Source: Betaproteobacteria bacterium
GTDB taxonomy: Bacteria; Pseudomonadota; Gammaproteobacteria; Burkholderiales; SG8-41
Reading direction: 5' to 3'
DNA length: 64,000 nucleotides
Assembly (NCBI GenBank): GCA_021732605.1
Contig: JAKFUS010000040.1
Coordinates: 1-64,000 of the forward strand
The first letter of the stretch is position 1; every line of letters begins with the position of its first letter. Of the stretch, positions 27,871-42,087 are shown piece by piece. Made by a program: the position numbers and the translations under genes. Below the pieces are notes generated by a model. It saw only the letters and a list, made by a program, of their open reading frames with translations. It was not told the origin of the DNA and ran no database searches.

Positions 27871-29312
27871 GAGCGTCCGCCGACGATTAACCGGGGATCA
27901 AAGGCATCCCGCACTGCATCAGCAAACAGATTGGCCGCCAGCACCAGCGTCAGCATGAACACAAAGGCGGCAGCCAGTGACCACCACACCATCGGTTCGC
28001 GCGCCATTTCCAGCCGCGCACTGTTGATCATGGTGCCGAAACTGATCATCGACGGATCAACGCCGACGCCGACATAGGACAGCACCGCCTCCGCCAGAAC
28101 CAGTCCGCTGAAATCCATCACCAGCGCAATCATCACGATATGCATCACGTTGGGCGTGATGTGGCGCATCATGATGCGCCAGTGCGACACGCCGAAGGCA
28201 TGCGCCGCCTGGATGTATTCCATCTCGCGCAGCTTCAGTGCTTCACCGCGCAGCAGCCGGCACAGCCCCGTCCAGCTGGTGACGCCGAGAATCACGCACA
28301 GTGCCAGCAGGCGCACGTCGGCACGGATTTCGGTAGTCGGAAACAGTTCGGCATGGTTCTCGATATAGACCTGCATCATCAGCACCGTCGCGGCAATCAA
28401 CAGCACACCGGGTATCGATGACAGTGTGGTGTAAACATATTGGATGACATCGTCAATCCAGCCCTTGAAGTATCCCGCCATCAAACCCAGTACCAGCGCA
28501 AACGGCAGCATCACCAGCGTGGCCAGCGTGCCGATGACCAGACCGGTGCGTATGCTTTTCAGTGCCTGGTACAGCACATCCTGTCCGACCTTGTCGGTAC
28601 CCAGCACGTGGTAATACGGCGCCAGCGCCACCACCGGACCGATCAGCACACACAGCAGACCCAAGGTGCAGAACACTGCCCGCCACGGCACGGCACTGCG
28701 ACCGGCCCAGACATCGCGCCACACGGTTTCGATGCCGGCGTCCGAACTCCGCGCCACGGCCGCGCAAATGCCGATCGCCGCGACAAACCACAACAGCAAA
28801 CCAATCGCCAGTCCGCGGAATGCCTTGAGTGCGACATCGCGGCACCAGTCGGCCTGCGGATCCTTGAGGTGTGCGCCGCCATGGCGCAGCCGCGGGAACA
28901 CCCGCGCTTCGTTGCCCGCTTCTTTGCCGTCTTGCAATTGCACGGTCTCTTTGGCATAGAGATGAGTGGCCAGTGGCGCGGAATAGGTTTTTTCACGGGT
29001 GAGCCGCAGCGGTTCCAGCACGCGGTCCAGCAGGCTGCGCACCTCCGTCGAATAGGCTGTTTTGCCGCCCTGCTGCGGCAGTGCTGTACGGTAATGCACG
29101 GAATCAAGCAGTCCGACCAGCACAAACGCCGCGAGCACGGTGGCCGCCGCCATGCCGCTCGCGCTGCGCGCGACCCGCGCCCAGGGCGCGCGCAGATGCG
29201 GATGCCTGCGTGTGTACACCGCGAAACCGATGACAGCCGCCACCAGCAGCCACACCAGTGCATCGCTCCACCACAGCTCAAACCGAAAAGGGAGGACGTG
29301 ATTCGGCATCAT
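27867..29312 (-). CDS. ABC transporter permease (OppC/YejE-like) with extended periplasmic insert
   Basis: Permease EAA-loop region LREMEYIQAAHAFGVSHWRIMMRHITPN; 4-nt overlaps with both neighbours. Confidence 0.88.
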   Translation of the reverse strand: MMPNHVLPFRFELWWSDALVWLLVAAVIGFAVYTRRHPHLRAPWARVARSASGMAAATVLAAFVLVGLLDSVHYRTALPQQGGKTAYSTEVRSLLDRVLEPLRLTREKTYSAPLATHLYAKETVQLQDGKEAGNEARVFPRLRHGGAHLKDPQADWCRDVALKAFRGLAIGLLLWFVAAIGICAAVARSSDAGIETVWRDVWAGRSAVPWRAVFCTLGLLCVLIGPVVALAPYYHVLGTDKVGQDVLYQALKSIRTGLVIGTLATLVMLPFALVLGLMAGYFKGWIDDVIQYVYTTLSSIPGVLLIAATVLMMQVYIENHAELFPTTEIRADVRLLALCVILGVTSWTGLCRLLRGEALKLREMEYIQAAHAFGVSHWRIMMRHITPNVMHIVMIALVMDFSGLVLAEAVLSYVGVGVDPSMISFGTMINSARLEMAREPMVWWSLAAAFVFMLTLVLAANLFADAVRDAFDPRLIVGGRS

Positions 29313-30286
29313 GAAAAGCGCACCCGCGGATCGACCAGCGTGTAGGAAATGTCGGTGAGGATCAGGCCGATGATGTAGAGCACGGAACCGAGGAACACCA
29401 TCACCCGCACAATCGCAAAGTCCTGCTGGCTGATGGCATCAATGGTGTAACTGCCGAGGCCGGGGATGCCAAAAAAGGATTCGGTGATCAGCGCGCCCAT
29501 GAACAGCAGCGGGATCACCACCACCACACCCGTCAGGATCGGGATCATCGCGTTCTGCAGCACGTGACGGAACAACACGCGCGTTTCCGACAAGCCCTTG
29601 GCGCGCGCGGTGCGCACATAGTCCTTGCTGATTTCCTCAAGGAATATGGTGCGGTACCAGCGCGCGCTGCTGCCGATGCCGCTGATCACGCCGATCAGCA
29701 CCGGCAAGGCAAGGAACTTGATCGCATCAAACCCGGTGTCGTAACCGGAAATCGGCACCAGATTCCACAGTTTGCCGAATATGAACTGGCCGCCGATGAT
29801 GTAAAACAACCCGGAAATCGACATCATCAGCACGCACAGCACCACGCCCCAGAAATCGAGATAGGTCGCGCGGAAAAACGCCATCAGCAGCGCGAACGAA
29901 ATGTAGACCAGCAGTCCGATGATGAACGCCGGCAGTTGCACCGCCAGGCTGGGCCACATGCGCGTGCTGATGTCGTAACCGATGTTGCGGCCCTGATCGG
30001 ACGCGCCGAACTCGAATACAAACAGCCGGGCCGATTTCTCGAAAAACACGGTGTTGGTGACCTTCTCAACCCCCGACATATTTTCGTTTAAAAACAATTG
30101 CTTATCGTATCCACGCTCGTGCTTCCATTTGGCCACGGCCTCCGGCGTCACCCGCTTCACACCGAGTTGTGCACGCGCCATGTCATCCGGCGTGTTGACG
30201 AAAAAAAACAGCGCGAAGGTGAAGACATTGACCCCCACCAGCACGAACAGGCCGTAGATCAGCCGGCGGAAGATGTAGGCGGTCAT
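29309..30286 (-). CDS. ABC transporter permease (OppB/YejB-like)
   Basis: DYVRTARAKGLSETRVLFRHVLQNAMIPILT. Confidence 0.92.
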   Translation of the reverse strand: MTAYIFRRLIYGLFVLVGVNVFTFALFFFVNTPDDMARAQLGVKRVTPEAVAKWKHERGYDKQLFLNENMSGVEKVTNTVFFEKSARLFVFEFGASDQGRNIGYDISTRMWPSLAVQLPAFIIGLLVYISFALLMAFFRATYLDFWGVVLCVLMMSISGLFYIIGGQFIFGKLWNLVPISGYDTGFDAIKFLALPVLIGVISGIGSSARWYRTIFLEEISKDYVRTARAKGLSETRVLFRHVLQNAMIPILTGVVVVIPLLFMGALITESFFGIPGLGSYTIDAISQQDFAIVRVMVFLGSVLYIIGLILTDISYTLVDPRVRFS

Positions 30287-32481
30287 GTGTTCACCGCCGT
30301 TCCGGTACGCCGCTCACGCCGTCGAAACGCCGCCACGGCAGGCACCGCACTCAGCGCCAGCACCACGACGATCAATACCAGCGGCCACAGCACCGGCGGA
30401 TTCCATTCCCGCCGCTTCTGCACCCGTAATGCCGGATCAAGACGTTGGTATTTAAGGCCGTTGTTGGCAATCTGGTTCGGTTTGCGGTTGAACACCCAGC
30501 CGTGGTGCAGCGTGTAATCCTTGGGGAAATAACTCCACACCCAGGGCGCGTCGTGGCGCAGCAGTTCAACCATGCGGTCGATGATGGCCTGGCGCTCGGG
30601 TCCGTTGGCCATGTGTTTCATCCGATCAAACAACAGATCGAATTCCGGATTTTTGTAATTGGACGCATTTTCTCCCTGCGTCTGCGCCCGCCCCTGCGCA
30701 CCGTGGAGCAGGAACAGGAAATTCTCCGGATCCGGGTAATCGGCATTCCAGCCGAGGAAATAGAGTTGGGCGGTACCGCGCCGCAGCTTGTCCTGCAGGC
30801 GGTTGAAATCGGTGGCACGGATCACCAGTTGCACACCGAGCCTGGCAAACTGGTTGATGTACCAGTCAAGGCGTGCCTTGCTGTCGGCGCCGCTGGAGGT
30901 GGTATCCAGATGCAGCAGCAGCGGCTGGCCGGTCTTCGCGTCGCGGCCGTTGGGATAACCGGCTTCGGCCAGCAGTTTTTTCGCCTGCTCAAGGCTTTTA
31001 CGCTGCGGCTGGCTGTTGTTCCATTCATAGACCTGGGGATTGATACCGGTGGCATCGGCGTCGCGATAACCGAATATGCCCGGCGGAATCGGCCCATGCG
31101 AAGGCACACCGCGGCCGTTGCGGAATATCGAGATCAGTTCCTCCTGATCGACGGCGATCGATACCGCCAGCCGCAGCTTGCGCGCGCGCTCGCCGGCTGC
31201 AGCCCCGATCAGGGGATCGAGCATGTTGAAACCGAGGTAGGCCACGCTGGTCGCCAGAGAGGTCTGCAGGCGGATGCCGCGCGCCGCCATGTCCTCCGTC
31301 AAGGTGATGTCGCCCTGCCCGCTGAACTGCACCGCCTGGTCAAAAGTGTCGGAGCCGATGCCTGAGGCGTCGTAATAACCCTGCAGGAACTTGTTCCAGT
31401 ACGGGATCTGCTCCTTCTCCAGACTGAATACCACGCGGTCGATGAAGGGCAGTGGTTTACCTGCATCGGCGAGCAAGCCCGCTGCCGCATCGCCCGGTTC
31501 GCCTTCGGCGGGATAGGTTTCGCCCCGATAGTTGGGATTGCGTTCCAGCACCATCTGCCGATTCGGATTGTTCACCGTCAGCATGTACGGCCCGGTGCCG
31601 ACCGGATACCAGTCGAGCGTGATATTTTTCTGCGCCATCCCCGGCTGTTCATAAAAACGATCTGCCTCCGGTGGCACTGGCGCAAAAAACGGCATCGCCA
31701 GCCAATAGGCAAACTGCGGATATTTGCCGCGCACCCGCACTGCATAGGTATGACGATCGATGAGGCGCACACCCGACACGGCATATTGCGTCAGGTTGAC
31801 AGGCGCTCCTTGCGGAAGCTCAGCCGCCACTTTGGTCAACTGCTCGGCCAGTTCCTTGAGGCCGACCACGTATTCCCCCATCAACTGCAGGATCGGCGAA
31901 TGCAGCCGCGGGTGCGCCAGACGTTTGATCTGGTGCACATAGTCGGCGGCCTCCAGTTCACGTGTGCCGGTGTATTTAAAATCACTAAGCGTATCGATGC
32001 CGCGCAGGTCTGCGGCGGTCAGTGCGTGATAACGCGGCTTGCCAGAATCATCGATGGCAAAGGCCGGATGCGGCTGGTATTTCACGCCCTTTTTGATATG
32101 GATCACATATTCGCTGTACGCCACCCGTTCCGTCGGCGCGCTGTCCGGCAAGGGCTTGCCCGCGGCGTCGAGATAAACAGGCCTGGGAACCTCGGTGGCG
32201 CCGAATGGAATCAGTTCATAGGGACGCTTCAGGTAGTGGTACTGCAGGGGAGGCTGATAGATGTTGGCGATGAACGCGAACTCGTTTTCAGCATAGGATT
32301 GCACCGGATCCAGATGCTTGGGCCGCTCGGAGAACGAGGTATAGAGTGTGTTTGCGCCGGCATCGGCAGCCGGATAGGGATCATTCCACGGCGATCCACC
32401 GCAACCCGCGGTGAGCGCGAGAATGAGCACGAAAGTCAGTGCAAGTATCGGCAGAAACGATCCTGAGCGGTTGCAGGCCAT
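30283..32481 (-). CDS. Peptide ABC transporter substrate-binding lipoprotein with C-terminal TM segment
   Basis: Start adjusted to MACNRSGSFLPILALTFVLILALTAGCGG (lipobox); SBP family 5 features; C-terminal VLWPLVLIVVVLALSAVPAVAAFRRRERR. Confidence 0.88.
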   Translation of the reverse strand: MACNRSGSFLPILALTFVLILALTAGCGGSPWNDPYPAADAGANTLYTSFSERPKHLDPVQSYAENEFAFIANIYQPPLQYHYLKRPYELIPFGATEVPRPVYLDAAGKPLPDSAPTERVAYSEYVIHIKKGVKYQPHPAFAIDDSGKPRYHALTAADLRGIDTLSDFKYTGTRELEAADYVHQIKRLAHPRLHSPILQLMGEYVVGLKELAEQLTKVAAELPQGAPVNLTQYAVSGVRLIDRHTYAVRVRGKYPQFAYWLAMPFFAPVPPEADRFYEQPGMAQKNITLDWYPVGTGPYMLTVNNPNRQMVLERNPNYRGETYPAEGEPGDAAAGLLADAGKPLPFIDRVVFSLEKEQIPYWNKFLQGYYDASGIGSDTFDQAVQFSGQGDITLTEDMAARGIRLQTSLATSVAYLGFNMLDPLIGAAAGERARKLRLAVSIAVDQEELISIFRNGRGVPSHGPIPPGIFGYRDADATGINPQVYEWNNSQPQRKSLEQAKKLLAEAGYPNGRDAKTGQPLLLHLDTTSSGADSKARLDWYINQFARLGVQLVIRATDFNRLQDKLRRGTAQLYFLGWNADYPDPENFLFLLHGAQGRAQTQGENASNYKNPEFDLLFDRMKHMANGPERQAIIDRMVELLRHDAPWVWSYFPKDYTLHHGWVFNRKPNQIANNGLKYQRLDPALRVQKRREWNPPVLWPLVLIVVVLALSAVPAVAAFRRRERRTGTAVNT

Positions 32482-32569
32482 TGTCGGAAAGTGTAGCCGA
32501 TAATGGCGGTGTGATCTTCTGGTTATAATCGCCCGCTGACTGCCCCGCATCATCACCACAGGAAAAACC

Positions 32570-33358
32570 ATGGCGTTCCTGCAAGACAAAAAAATCCTGA
32601 TCACCGGCCTGCTGTCGAACCGGTCCATCGCCTACGGCATCGCCAAGGCGGCGAGCCGCGAAGGCGCGCAACTCGCCTTCACCTATCAGGGTGAGGACAT
32701 CAGGGAGCGCGTGATCAAACTGGCCGCGGAATTCGGCACCGTGCCGGTTCTGCCCTGCGATGTTGCACAGGACGACCAGATCGCCGCGCTGTACGCAAAA
32801 CTGCAGTCGGAATGGGGCGGGCTCGACGGCCTGCTGCATTCGATCGCATTTGCGCCGCGCGAAGCACTGAAGGGAAATTTTCTCGATGGTCTGACGCGGG
32901 AAGGTTTTGTCACCGCCCACGACATCAGCAGCTACAGCTTCGCTGCGATGGTCAAGGGTGCGGCGCCGCTGATGGCCGGAAAACCAGGCGCGATGCTGAC
33001 GCTGACCTACCTCGGGGCGGAACGCACCGTCCCCAACTACAACGTGATGGGCCTGGCCAAGGCCAGCCTCGAGGCCTGCGTGCGCTACCTCGCCAGCGAT
33101 CTCGGCCCGCAGGGCATCCGCGTCAACGGCATTTCCGCGGGACCGATCAAGACCTTGGCGGCAGCGGGCATCGGCGGCTTCGGCAAGATCCTCAAGTTCG
33201 TCGAGGACAACGCGCCGTTGCGGCGCAATGTCACCATCGACGACGTCGGCAATGCCGCGGCCTTCCTGCTGTCTGATCTGGCCGGGGGCATTACCGGGGA
33301 AATCACTTATGTCGACTGCGGCTTCAGCACCGTCGTCGGCGGCATGCGCGGCGAATAA
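32570..33358 (+). CDS. fabI: Enoyl-[acyl-carrier-protein] reductase (NADH)
   Basis: GLLSNRSIAYGIAKAASREGAQLAFTYQGE; YNVMGLAKASLEACVRYLASDLGPQGIRVNGISAGPIKTLAAAGI. Confidence 0.96.
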   Translation: MAFLQDKKILITGLLSNRSIAYGIAKAASREGAQLAFTYQGEDIRERVIKLAAEFGTVPVLPCDVAQDDQIAALYAKLQSEWGGLDGLLHSIAFAPREALKGNFLDGLTREGFVTAHDISSYSFAAMVKGAAPLMAGKPGAMLTLTYLGAERTVPNYNVMGLAKASLEACVRYLASDLGPQGIRVNGISAGPIKTLAAAGIGGFGKILKFVEDNAPLRRNVTIDDVGNAAAFLLSDLAGGITGEITYVDCGFSTVVGGMRGE

Positions 33359-33367
33359 GCAACAAAA

Positions 33368-33394
33368 AACCCGGCACCTTGCGGTTACCGGGTT
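33368..33394 (+). terminator. Stem-loop terminator-like hairpin after fabI
   Basis: aacccgg ... ccgggtt; lacks a strong U-tract on the + strand. Confidence 0.4.
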
Positions 33395-33430
33395 CAAATA
33401 CGCACTAACCACTGCTGCAGCCAGGGGTTT

Positions 33431-33513
33431 AGCCGCCGGCTGCTTTTGCCGGCTAAGTCTTCTTATAGCCGCCGGCCGCCCTTGCCGGCTTAGCCCCGGC
33501 TGCTTCTGCCGGG
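33431..33513. repeat. Array of three consecutive GCCGGC-type hairpins
   Basis: agccgccggctgcttttgccggcta / agccgccggccgcccttgccggctta / ccccggctgcttctgccggga. Confidence 0.7.
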
Positions 33514-33525
33514 AGTCCTACTTAT

Positions 33526-35421
33526 CTACTTCTTTTCGACATGTTCCTTGCGGATTTTGACTTCGGTTTTCTGCTTCAGGCTCGCCAGGTAGGCCGCCAG
33601 TTCGGCCTGCCCCGCCACCTGGCGCAGCGTCTGCGCAATCGTGTTTTGCTTGTCCCGGGCGTTGTCCGTCGCTTCCTGCACCTTGCTGATCCGCACCAGT
33701 GTGTAACCGCCGCCCGCCGCTTCCGCCCCGGCATAGGCCGGAAGTTTGCTGACGTCGGCCTTGAACGCCTGGCGCAGCACCTCCACCGGGATGCCCTTGG
33801 GGTCGCCGCGGCCGGCGAGCAGCGGCGTGCTCCAGGCCACCTGCGCCTCCTTGCCCTGCTTCAGCGCCTCGAGTTTCGCGCGGCCGTCCTGCGCCGCCAG
33901 TTGACTCGCCTGCTGCAGGGTCAGTTTTTTCATCAGCGCACCGCTGACCTGATCAAAAGGCTGGACGGTGGTCGGTTTGTGTTCGGCAATCCGCGCCCCG
34001 ACCAGCACGCCGGGAGCCACTTCGATGGCCTCGGTATTGCGCTTGTTTTTCAGCACATCTTCCGAAAACACCGCCTGCAGCAGTTTCTGGTTGCCGAGCG
34101 TGGTGCTGTCGGCGCTGTTGCGCACAATCCAGCCGCTTTTCTGCGGGGCAGCCTTGACCAGCTCCGCGGCCGTTTTCAGGCTGTCCGACTGCTCGAACAG
34201 GGCGTTGCTGAACGCTTCCGCCATCTCGGCGAACTTGCGTCCCGCCAGCTGTTTCTTGAGTTCGGTCTCGATCTCCGGCCTTGCTTCCTCGAAAGTCTTG
34301 CCTTTGCCGCCGCGCACCGTGGTCAGGCGAATGATGTGGTAACCGAACTCGCTCTCCACCGGCGCTGAAATCTCGCCGGCCTTCATCGAAAACACCGCGT
34401 TGTCAAAGGACTTGACCATCGCGCCGCGCTCGAAGAAACCGAGGTCGCCGCCATTGGTCGCCGATCCCGGATCCTGCGAATGCTGCTTGGCCAGCGCGGC
34501 AAAATCCTTGGGATTCTTTTTCAGTTGGGCATACAACTCGTCTGCCTTGGCTTTGGCCTTTAGCTTCGCGTCAGCGCCGCCGCCGGCATCCGGAGTGATC
34601 AGGATATGACTGGCCTGCCGGGCCTCCTTGACCTCGAAGCGCTTCAGGTTTTCATCGTAGGCCTTGCGCACTTCGGCTGCTGCGGGCTGCATCTGCGCCA
34701 GCAGGCCGTCGGCGCTCAGCGTCACAAATTCAATGCGCACCTGCTCCGGCACCCGGAACTCATCCTGATGGCTGTCGTAGTATTTTTTTGCGGCGTCGGC
34801 CTCGAGTTTGACCTGTGGCACAAAACGGTCGGCGCTCAGTACAAAATGGCTGACTTCGCGCTGCTGGTCCGAAATACGCTGCAGCAGCGCCGCTTCGGCA
34901 CGCGAAACAAAGGCCGAGCCAATATAGCCGTGGGTCACATGATCGACGAGCAGATCCTGGCGCATGCGCTGCTCGAAAATGACCGGCGTCATGCCCTGCC
35001 CTTTCAGCAGTTCTTCATAACGTGCATAGGAGAACTTGCCGTTTTCGCGGAAGGCCTCGACATTGCCAACAATATCCTGGACCTGGCGGTCGGTGATTAC
35101 CAGCCCGGCGCGTACCGCGCGATCCGTCAGCAGGCGCTGCTGCACCAGATTATCGACCACCGAGAAACGCAGTTCGGTGCTGTCGAGCATGCCGGGGTCA
35201 ACACGGCCCCCCGACATCCGTTGCAGCATTTCCTGCCGCTCGCGCAAGGCCATCGCGAATTCGCCCTGGGAGACCTTGTAATCGCCGACAGTCGCCACGA
35301 CGTCAGCGCCGGCACCCTTCTGGAAATAGGAATCGATGCCAAAAAAGGCGAAGGGGGGAATGATCAGGATGAAAATTCCGATCATGACCGCTCTGCGATG
35401 CTTGTCGATAAAATTGAACAT
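33526..35421 (-). CDS. ppiD: Peptidyl-prolyl cis-trans isomerase D (periplasmic folding chaperone)
   Basis: N-terminal anchor MFNFIDKHRRAVMIGIFILIIPPFAFFGIDSYF, SurA-like N domain, parvulin domain SHILITPDAGGG...GGDLGFFERGAMVKSFDNAVFSMKAGEISAPVESEFGYHIIRL. Confidence 0.93.
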   Translation of the reverse strand: MFNFIDKHRRAVMIGIFILIIPPFAFFGIDSYFQKGAGADVVATVGDYKVSQGEFAMALRERQEMLQRMSGGRVDPGMLDSTELRFSVVDNLVQQRLLTDRAVRAGLVITDRQVQDIVGNVEAFRENGKFSYARYEELLKGQGMTPVIFEQRMRQDLLVDHVTHGYIGSAFVSRAEAALLQRISDQQREVSHFVLSADRFVPQVKLEADAAKKYYDSHQDEFRVPEQVRIEFVTLSADGLLAQMQPAAAEVRKAYDENLKRFEVKEARQASHILITPDAGGGADAKLKAKAKADELYAQLKKNPKDFAALAKQHSQDPGSATNGGDLGFFERGAMVKSFDNAVFSMKAGEISAPVESEFGYHIIRLTTVRGGKGKTFEEARPEIETELKKQLAGRKFAEMAEAFSNALFEQSDSLKTAAELVKAAPQKSGWIVRNSADSTTLGNQKLLQAVFSEDVLKNKRNTEAIEVAPGVLVGARIAEHKPTTVQPFDQVSGALMKKLTLQQASQLAAQDGRAKLEALKQGKEAQVAWSTPLLAGRGDPKGIPVEVLRQAFKADVSKLPAYAGAEAAGGGYTLVRISKVQEATDNARDKQNTIAQTLRQVAGQAELAAYLASLKQKTEVKIRKEHVEKK

Positions 35422-35477
35422 CAGACTCTCTCCACTGCAAATGAACTGTAACCGGCGCCGCAACCGGCGCGCATAAG

Positions 35478-35506
35478 AAAAAAGGCGAACCAGGTTCGCC
35501 TTTTTT
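35478..35506 (-). terminator. Rho-independent terminator (strong hairpin with A/T tracts on both sides)
   Basis: aaaaaaggcgaaccaggttcgcctttttt; downstream of tRNA-Asp on the minus strand. Confidence 0.85.
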
Positions 35507-35514
35507 ACGATAGC

Positions 35515-35591
35515 TGGCGGAGTGGACGGGACTCGAACCCGCGACCCCCGGCGTGACAGGCCGGTATTCTAACCAACTGAACTACCACTCC
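35515..35591 (-). tRNA. tRNA-Asp (anticodon GTC)
   Basis: Reverse complement GGAGTGGTAGTTCAGTTGGTTAGAATACCGGCCTGTCACGCCGGGGGTCGCGGGTTCGAGTCCCGTCCACTCCGCCA. Confidence 0.96.
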
Positions 35592-35624
35592 AATACATTC
35601 ATCACTACATGCCGCAAATGCTGC

Positions 35625-35700
35625 TGGTGGGTGCTGACGGGATCGAACCGCCGACATTCGCCTTGTAAGGGCGACGCTCTACCAGCTGAGCTAAGCACCC
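35625..35700 (-). tRNA. tRNA-Val (anticodon TAC)
   Basis: Reverse complement GGGTGCTTAGCTCAGCTGGTAGAGCGTCGCCCTTACAAGGCGAATGTCGGCGGTTCGATCCCGTCAGCACCCACCA. Confidence 0.96.
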
Positions 35701-35813
35701 CGCATCCAAACCGGACGCATCTAATCAACGCATCTAATCGTTTATCCGCCCGAACAAAGGGCCGAATTGTAGCCCAATCCGGCCCTGATTTCCAGTCTGA
35801 AGTAGTTAGAGGC

Positions 35814-38231
<2,418 letters not shown>

Positions 38232-38429
38232 CTGAGAGAGTCAAATGAGTGCGTCAAATAAGTGCGTCAATATAAGAGCATCCAGAGGACAGTTTGGGGC
38301 ATTACAAACCAATTCAAGAACCGGGCATAGACCGGGCGCCAACAGCCCCCGGCGGTGGGGTCACCGCTACCGCTCCGTCTGCACCGAAGGCTGGGCCAAC
38401 TGCACGGGTTTCCTGCACCCGCGCCTTCG

Positions 38430-39698
38430 TCAGACGGTTGATCCGGCAACTTTGGGCTGATCCGAGTAGATGAGCAACGGCGGTGCGTCGCTGAGGATGG
38501 TGCCTTCGTCAACAGCGACCTTGATGACGTTTTCCAGCGACGGCAGATCGAACATGGTGTTCAGCAGCGTGTGCTCGATGATCGAGCGCAGACCGCGCGC
38601 GCCGGTCTTGCGTTCGAGCGCCTTGCGCGCAATGGCGCGCAGCGCGGAATCGCGCACTTCAAGCTCGACCCCTTCCATGCTGAACATTTTCTGGAACTGT
38701 TTCAACAATGCGTTTTTCGGCTGCGTCAGGATTTCCATCAGCGCCGCTTCGTCGAGTTCCTCCAGCGTAGCCACCACCGGCAGGCGGCCGACAAACTCCG
38801 GAATCAGGCCATACTTGATCAGGTCTTCGGGCTGCACGTCGCGCAGCACCACCGCCTTGTCCTTGCGGCTGTCCTTGCTGCGCACATCCGCTCCAAAGCC
38901 AATACCGCTTTTCTCCGAGCGATCGCGGATGATCTTGTCCAGCCCGCCGAACGCGCCGCCGCAGATGAACAGGATATTGGTGGTGTCGACCTGCACAAAC
39001 TCCTGGTTCGGATGTTTGCGGCCGCCCTGCGGCGGCACCGAAGCAATGGTGCCCTCGATCAGTTTCAGCAGCGCCTGCTGCACGCCCTCGCCCGACACGT
39101 CGCGGGTGATCGAAGGATTGTCCGACTTGCGCGAAATCTTGTCGATTTCGTCGATGTAAACAATGCCGCGCTGCGCCTTCTCGACGTCGTAGTCGCACTT
39201 CTGAAGCAGTTTCTGAATGATGTTCTCGACGTCCTCGCCGACATACCCGGCCTCGGTCAGTGTGGTGGCGTCAGCCATCACGAACGGCACGTTGAGCAGC
39301 CGCGCCAGCGTCTGCGCCAGCAGCGTCTTGCCCGAGCCCGTGGGCCCAACCAGCAGGATGTTCGATTTCGCCAGCTCGACGTCGTCGTTCTTGCTGACGT
39401 TGCGCAGGCGTTTATAGTGGTTGTAGACGGCCACCGACAGGATACGCTTGGCGAGGTCCTGGCCAATCACATACTGATTGAGGATGTCACGGATCTCGTG
39501 CGGCACCGGCAAGTCGGACTTGGCGCCTTTGGTGCCCTGATCACCCTGGGTTTCCTCGCGGATGATGTCGTTGCACAGCTCGATACATTCGTCGCAGATG
39601 AACACCGACGGTCCCGCGATGAGCTTGCGCACTTCGTGTTGACTCTTCCCGCAGAACGAGCAGTACAGCAGCTTTTCACCGCTTACTTTTTCGGCCAT
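38430..39698 (-). CDS. clpX: ATP-dependent Clp protease ATP-binding subunit ClpX
   Basis: Zinc finger [45 protein letters not shown]. Confidence 0.97.
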   Translation of the reverse strand: MAEKVSGEKLLYCSFCGKSQHEVRKLIAGPSVFICDECIELCNDIIREETQGDQGTKGAKSDLPVPHEIRDILNQYVIGQDLAKRILSVAVYNHYKRLRNVSKNDDVELAKSNILLVGPTGSGKTLLAQTLARLLNVPFVMADATTLTEAGYVGEDVENIIQKLLQKCDYDVEKAQRGIVYIDEIDKISRKSDNPSITRDVSGEGVQQALLKLIEGTIASVPPQGGRKHPNQEFVQVDTTNILFICGGAFGGLDKIIRDRSEKSGIGFGADVRSKDSRKDKAVVLRDVQPEDLIKYGLIPEFVGRLPVVATLEELDEAALMEILTQPKNALLKQFQKMFSMEGVELEVRDSALRAIARKALERKTGARGLRSIIEHTLLNTMFDLPSLENVIKVAVDEGTILSDAPPLLIYSDQPKVAGSTV

Positions 39699-39838
39699 GC
39701 CCGCAACCCTTTGTCGACTGTTGCACTGTGACCGCCTGATCGGGTGAAAATTCCGTCCCGGAAGCCCGTTTTACCGCTCTTGATACTTCGCACTCCCGCT
39801 TCACACTCCAACGTAATCACGCCGCTACTTTACCGCAA

Positions 39839-40485
39839 CTACTTGACCGCTACGACGGTATCCGCACGGCTGGTCAGCACCTTGTCCACCAGGCCATAGT
39901 TTACCGACTGTTCAGCAGAAAGGAAGTTGTCCCGGTCGGTGTCGCGGCCGATGGCATCGACGCTCTGGCCGGAATGTTTGGCCATGATCTCGTTCAGTTT
40001 CGCCTTAAGGAACAGGATTTCCTTGGCATGGATCTCGATGTCCGAGGCCTGGCCCTGAAATCCGCCCATCGGCTGATGAATCATCACCCGCGAATTGGGC
40101 AGGCAGAAGCGTTTGCCCTTGGCGCCCGCCGTCAGCAGCAGCGCGCCCATGCTCGCCGCCTGGCCCACGCACAGCGTGGACACATCCGGCTTGATGAACT
40201 GCATGGTGTCGTAAATGGCCAGTCCTGCCGATACCGAACCGCCCGGCGAGTTGATGTAGAACGAGATGTCCTTGTCAGGGTTTTCCGATTCGAGGAACAA
40301 CAGCTGGGCAACAATCACATTGGCGGTGACTTCGTTCACCGGTCCGACCAGAAACACCACCCGCTCCTTCAGCAGCCGCGAGTAGATGTCATAGGCACGC
40401 TCGCCGCGACCGCTCTGCTCGATCACCATCGGGATCAGGCCCAGACCCTGCGGCTCCATCATCGCGTGCGGCTCGGTGTAACGCA

Positions 40486-40489
<4 letters not shown>
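39839..40489 (-). CDS. clpP: ATP-dependent Clp protease proteolytic subunit
   Basis: [43 protein letters not shown]. Confidence 0.97.
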
Positions 40490-41796
<1,307 letters not shown>

Positions 41797-41833
41797 CAAA
41801 TCATTCCCTGTAAGTTCGTAATCAGCGGCGGCA

Positions 41834-41918
<85 letters not shown>

Positions 41919-42087
41919 GCTGCAACATGGTCCCGAAGCTGCCGGGCACCTTGCCACCTGTTTTGAGGCCTTTTGCAACCCTTTGATTGTAATATACTTG
42001 GGCATCGAGCGACATGGCTTCAGGCTGGCAGTCCGCCGCATAAAAACACGCCAAGCCTTTGATTGCACTCTATTTTTTCTGGATCCC

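Noticed and set aside
28440-29345. 301 aa + strand ORF
   Set aside because: Antisense to the OppC-like permease, which has conserved motifs and 4-nt overlaps with its neighbours.
38232-38429. Missing hupB or small gene between clpX and lon
   Set aside because: The ~200 bp gap encodes no credible ORF; lon and clpX being closely spaced without hupB is not in itself unusual.
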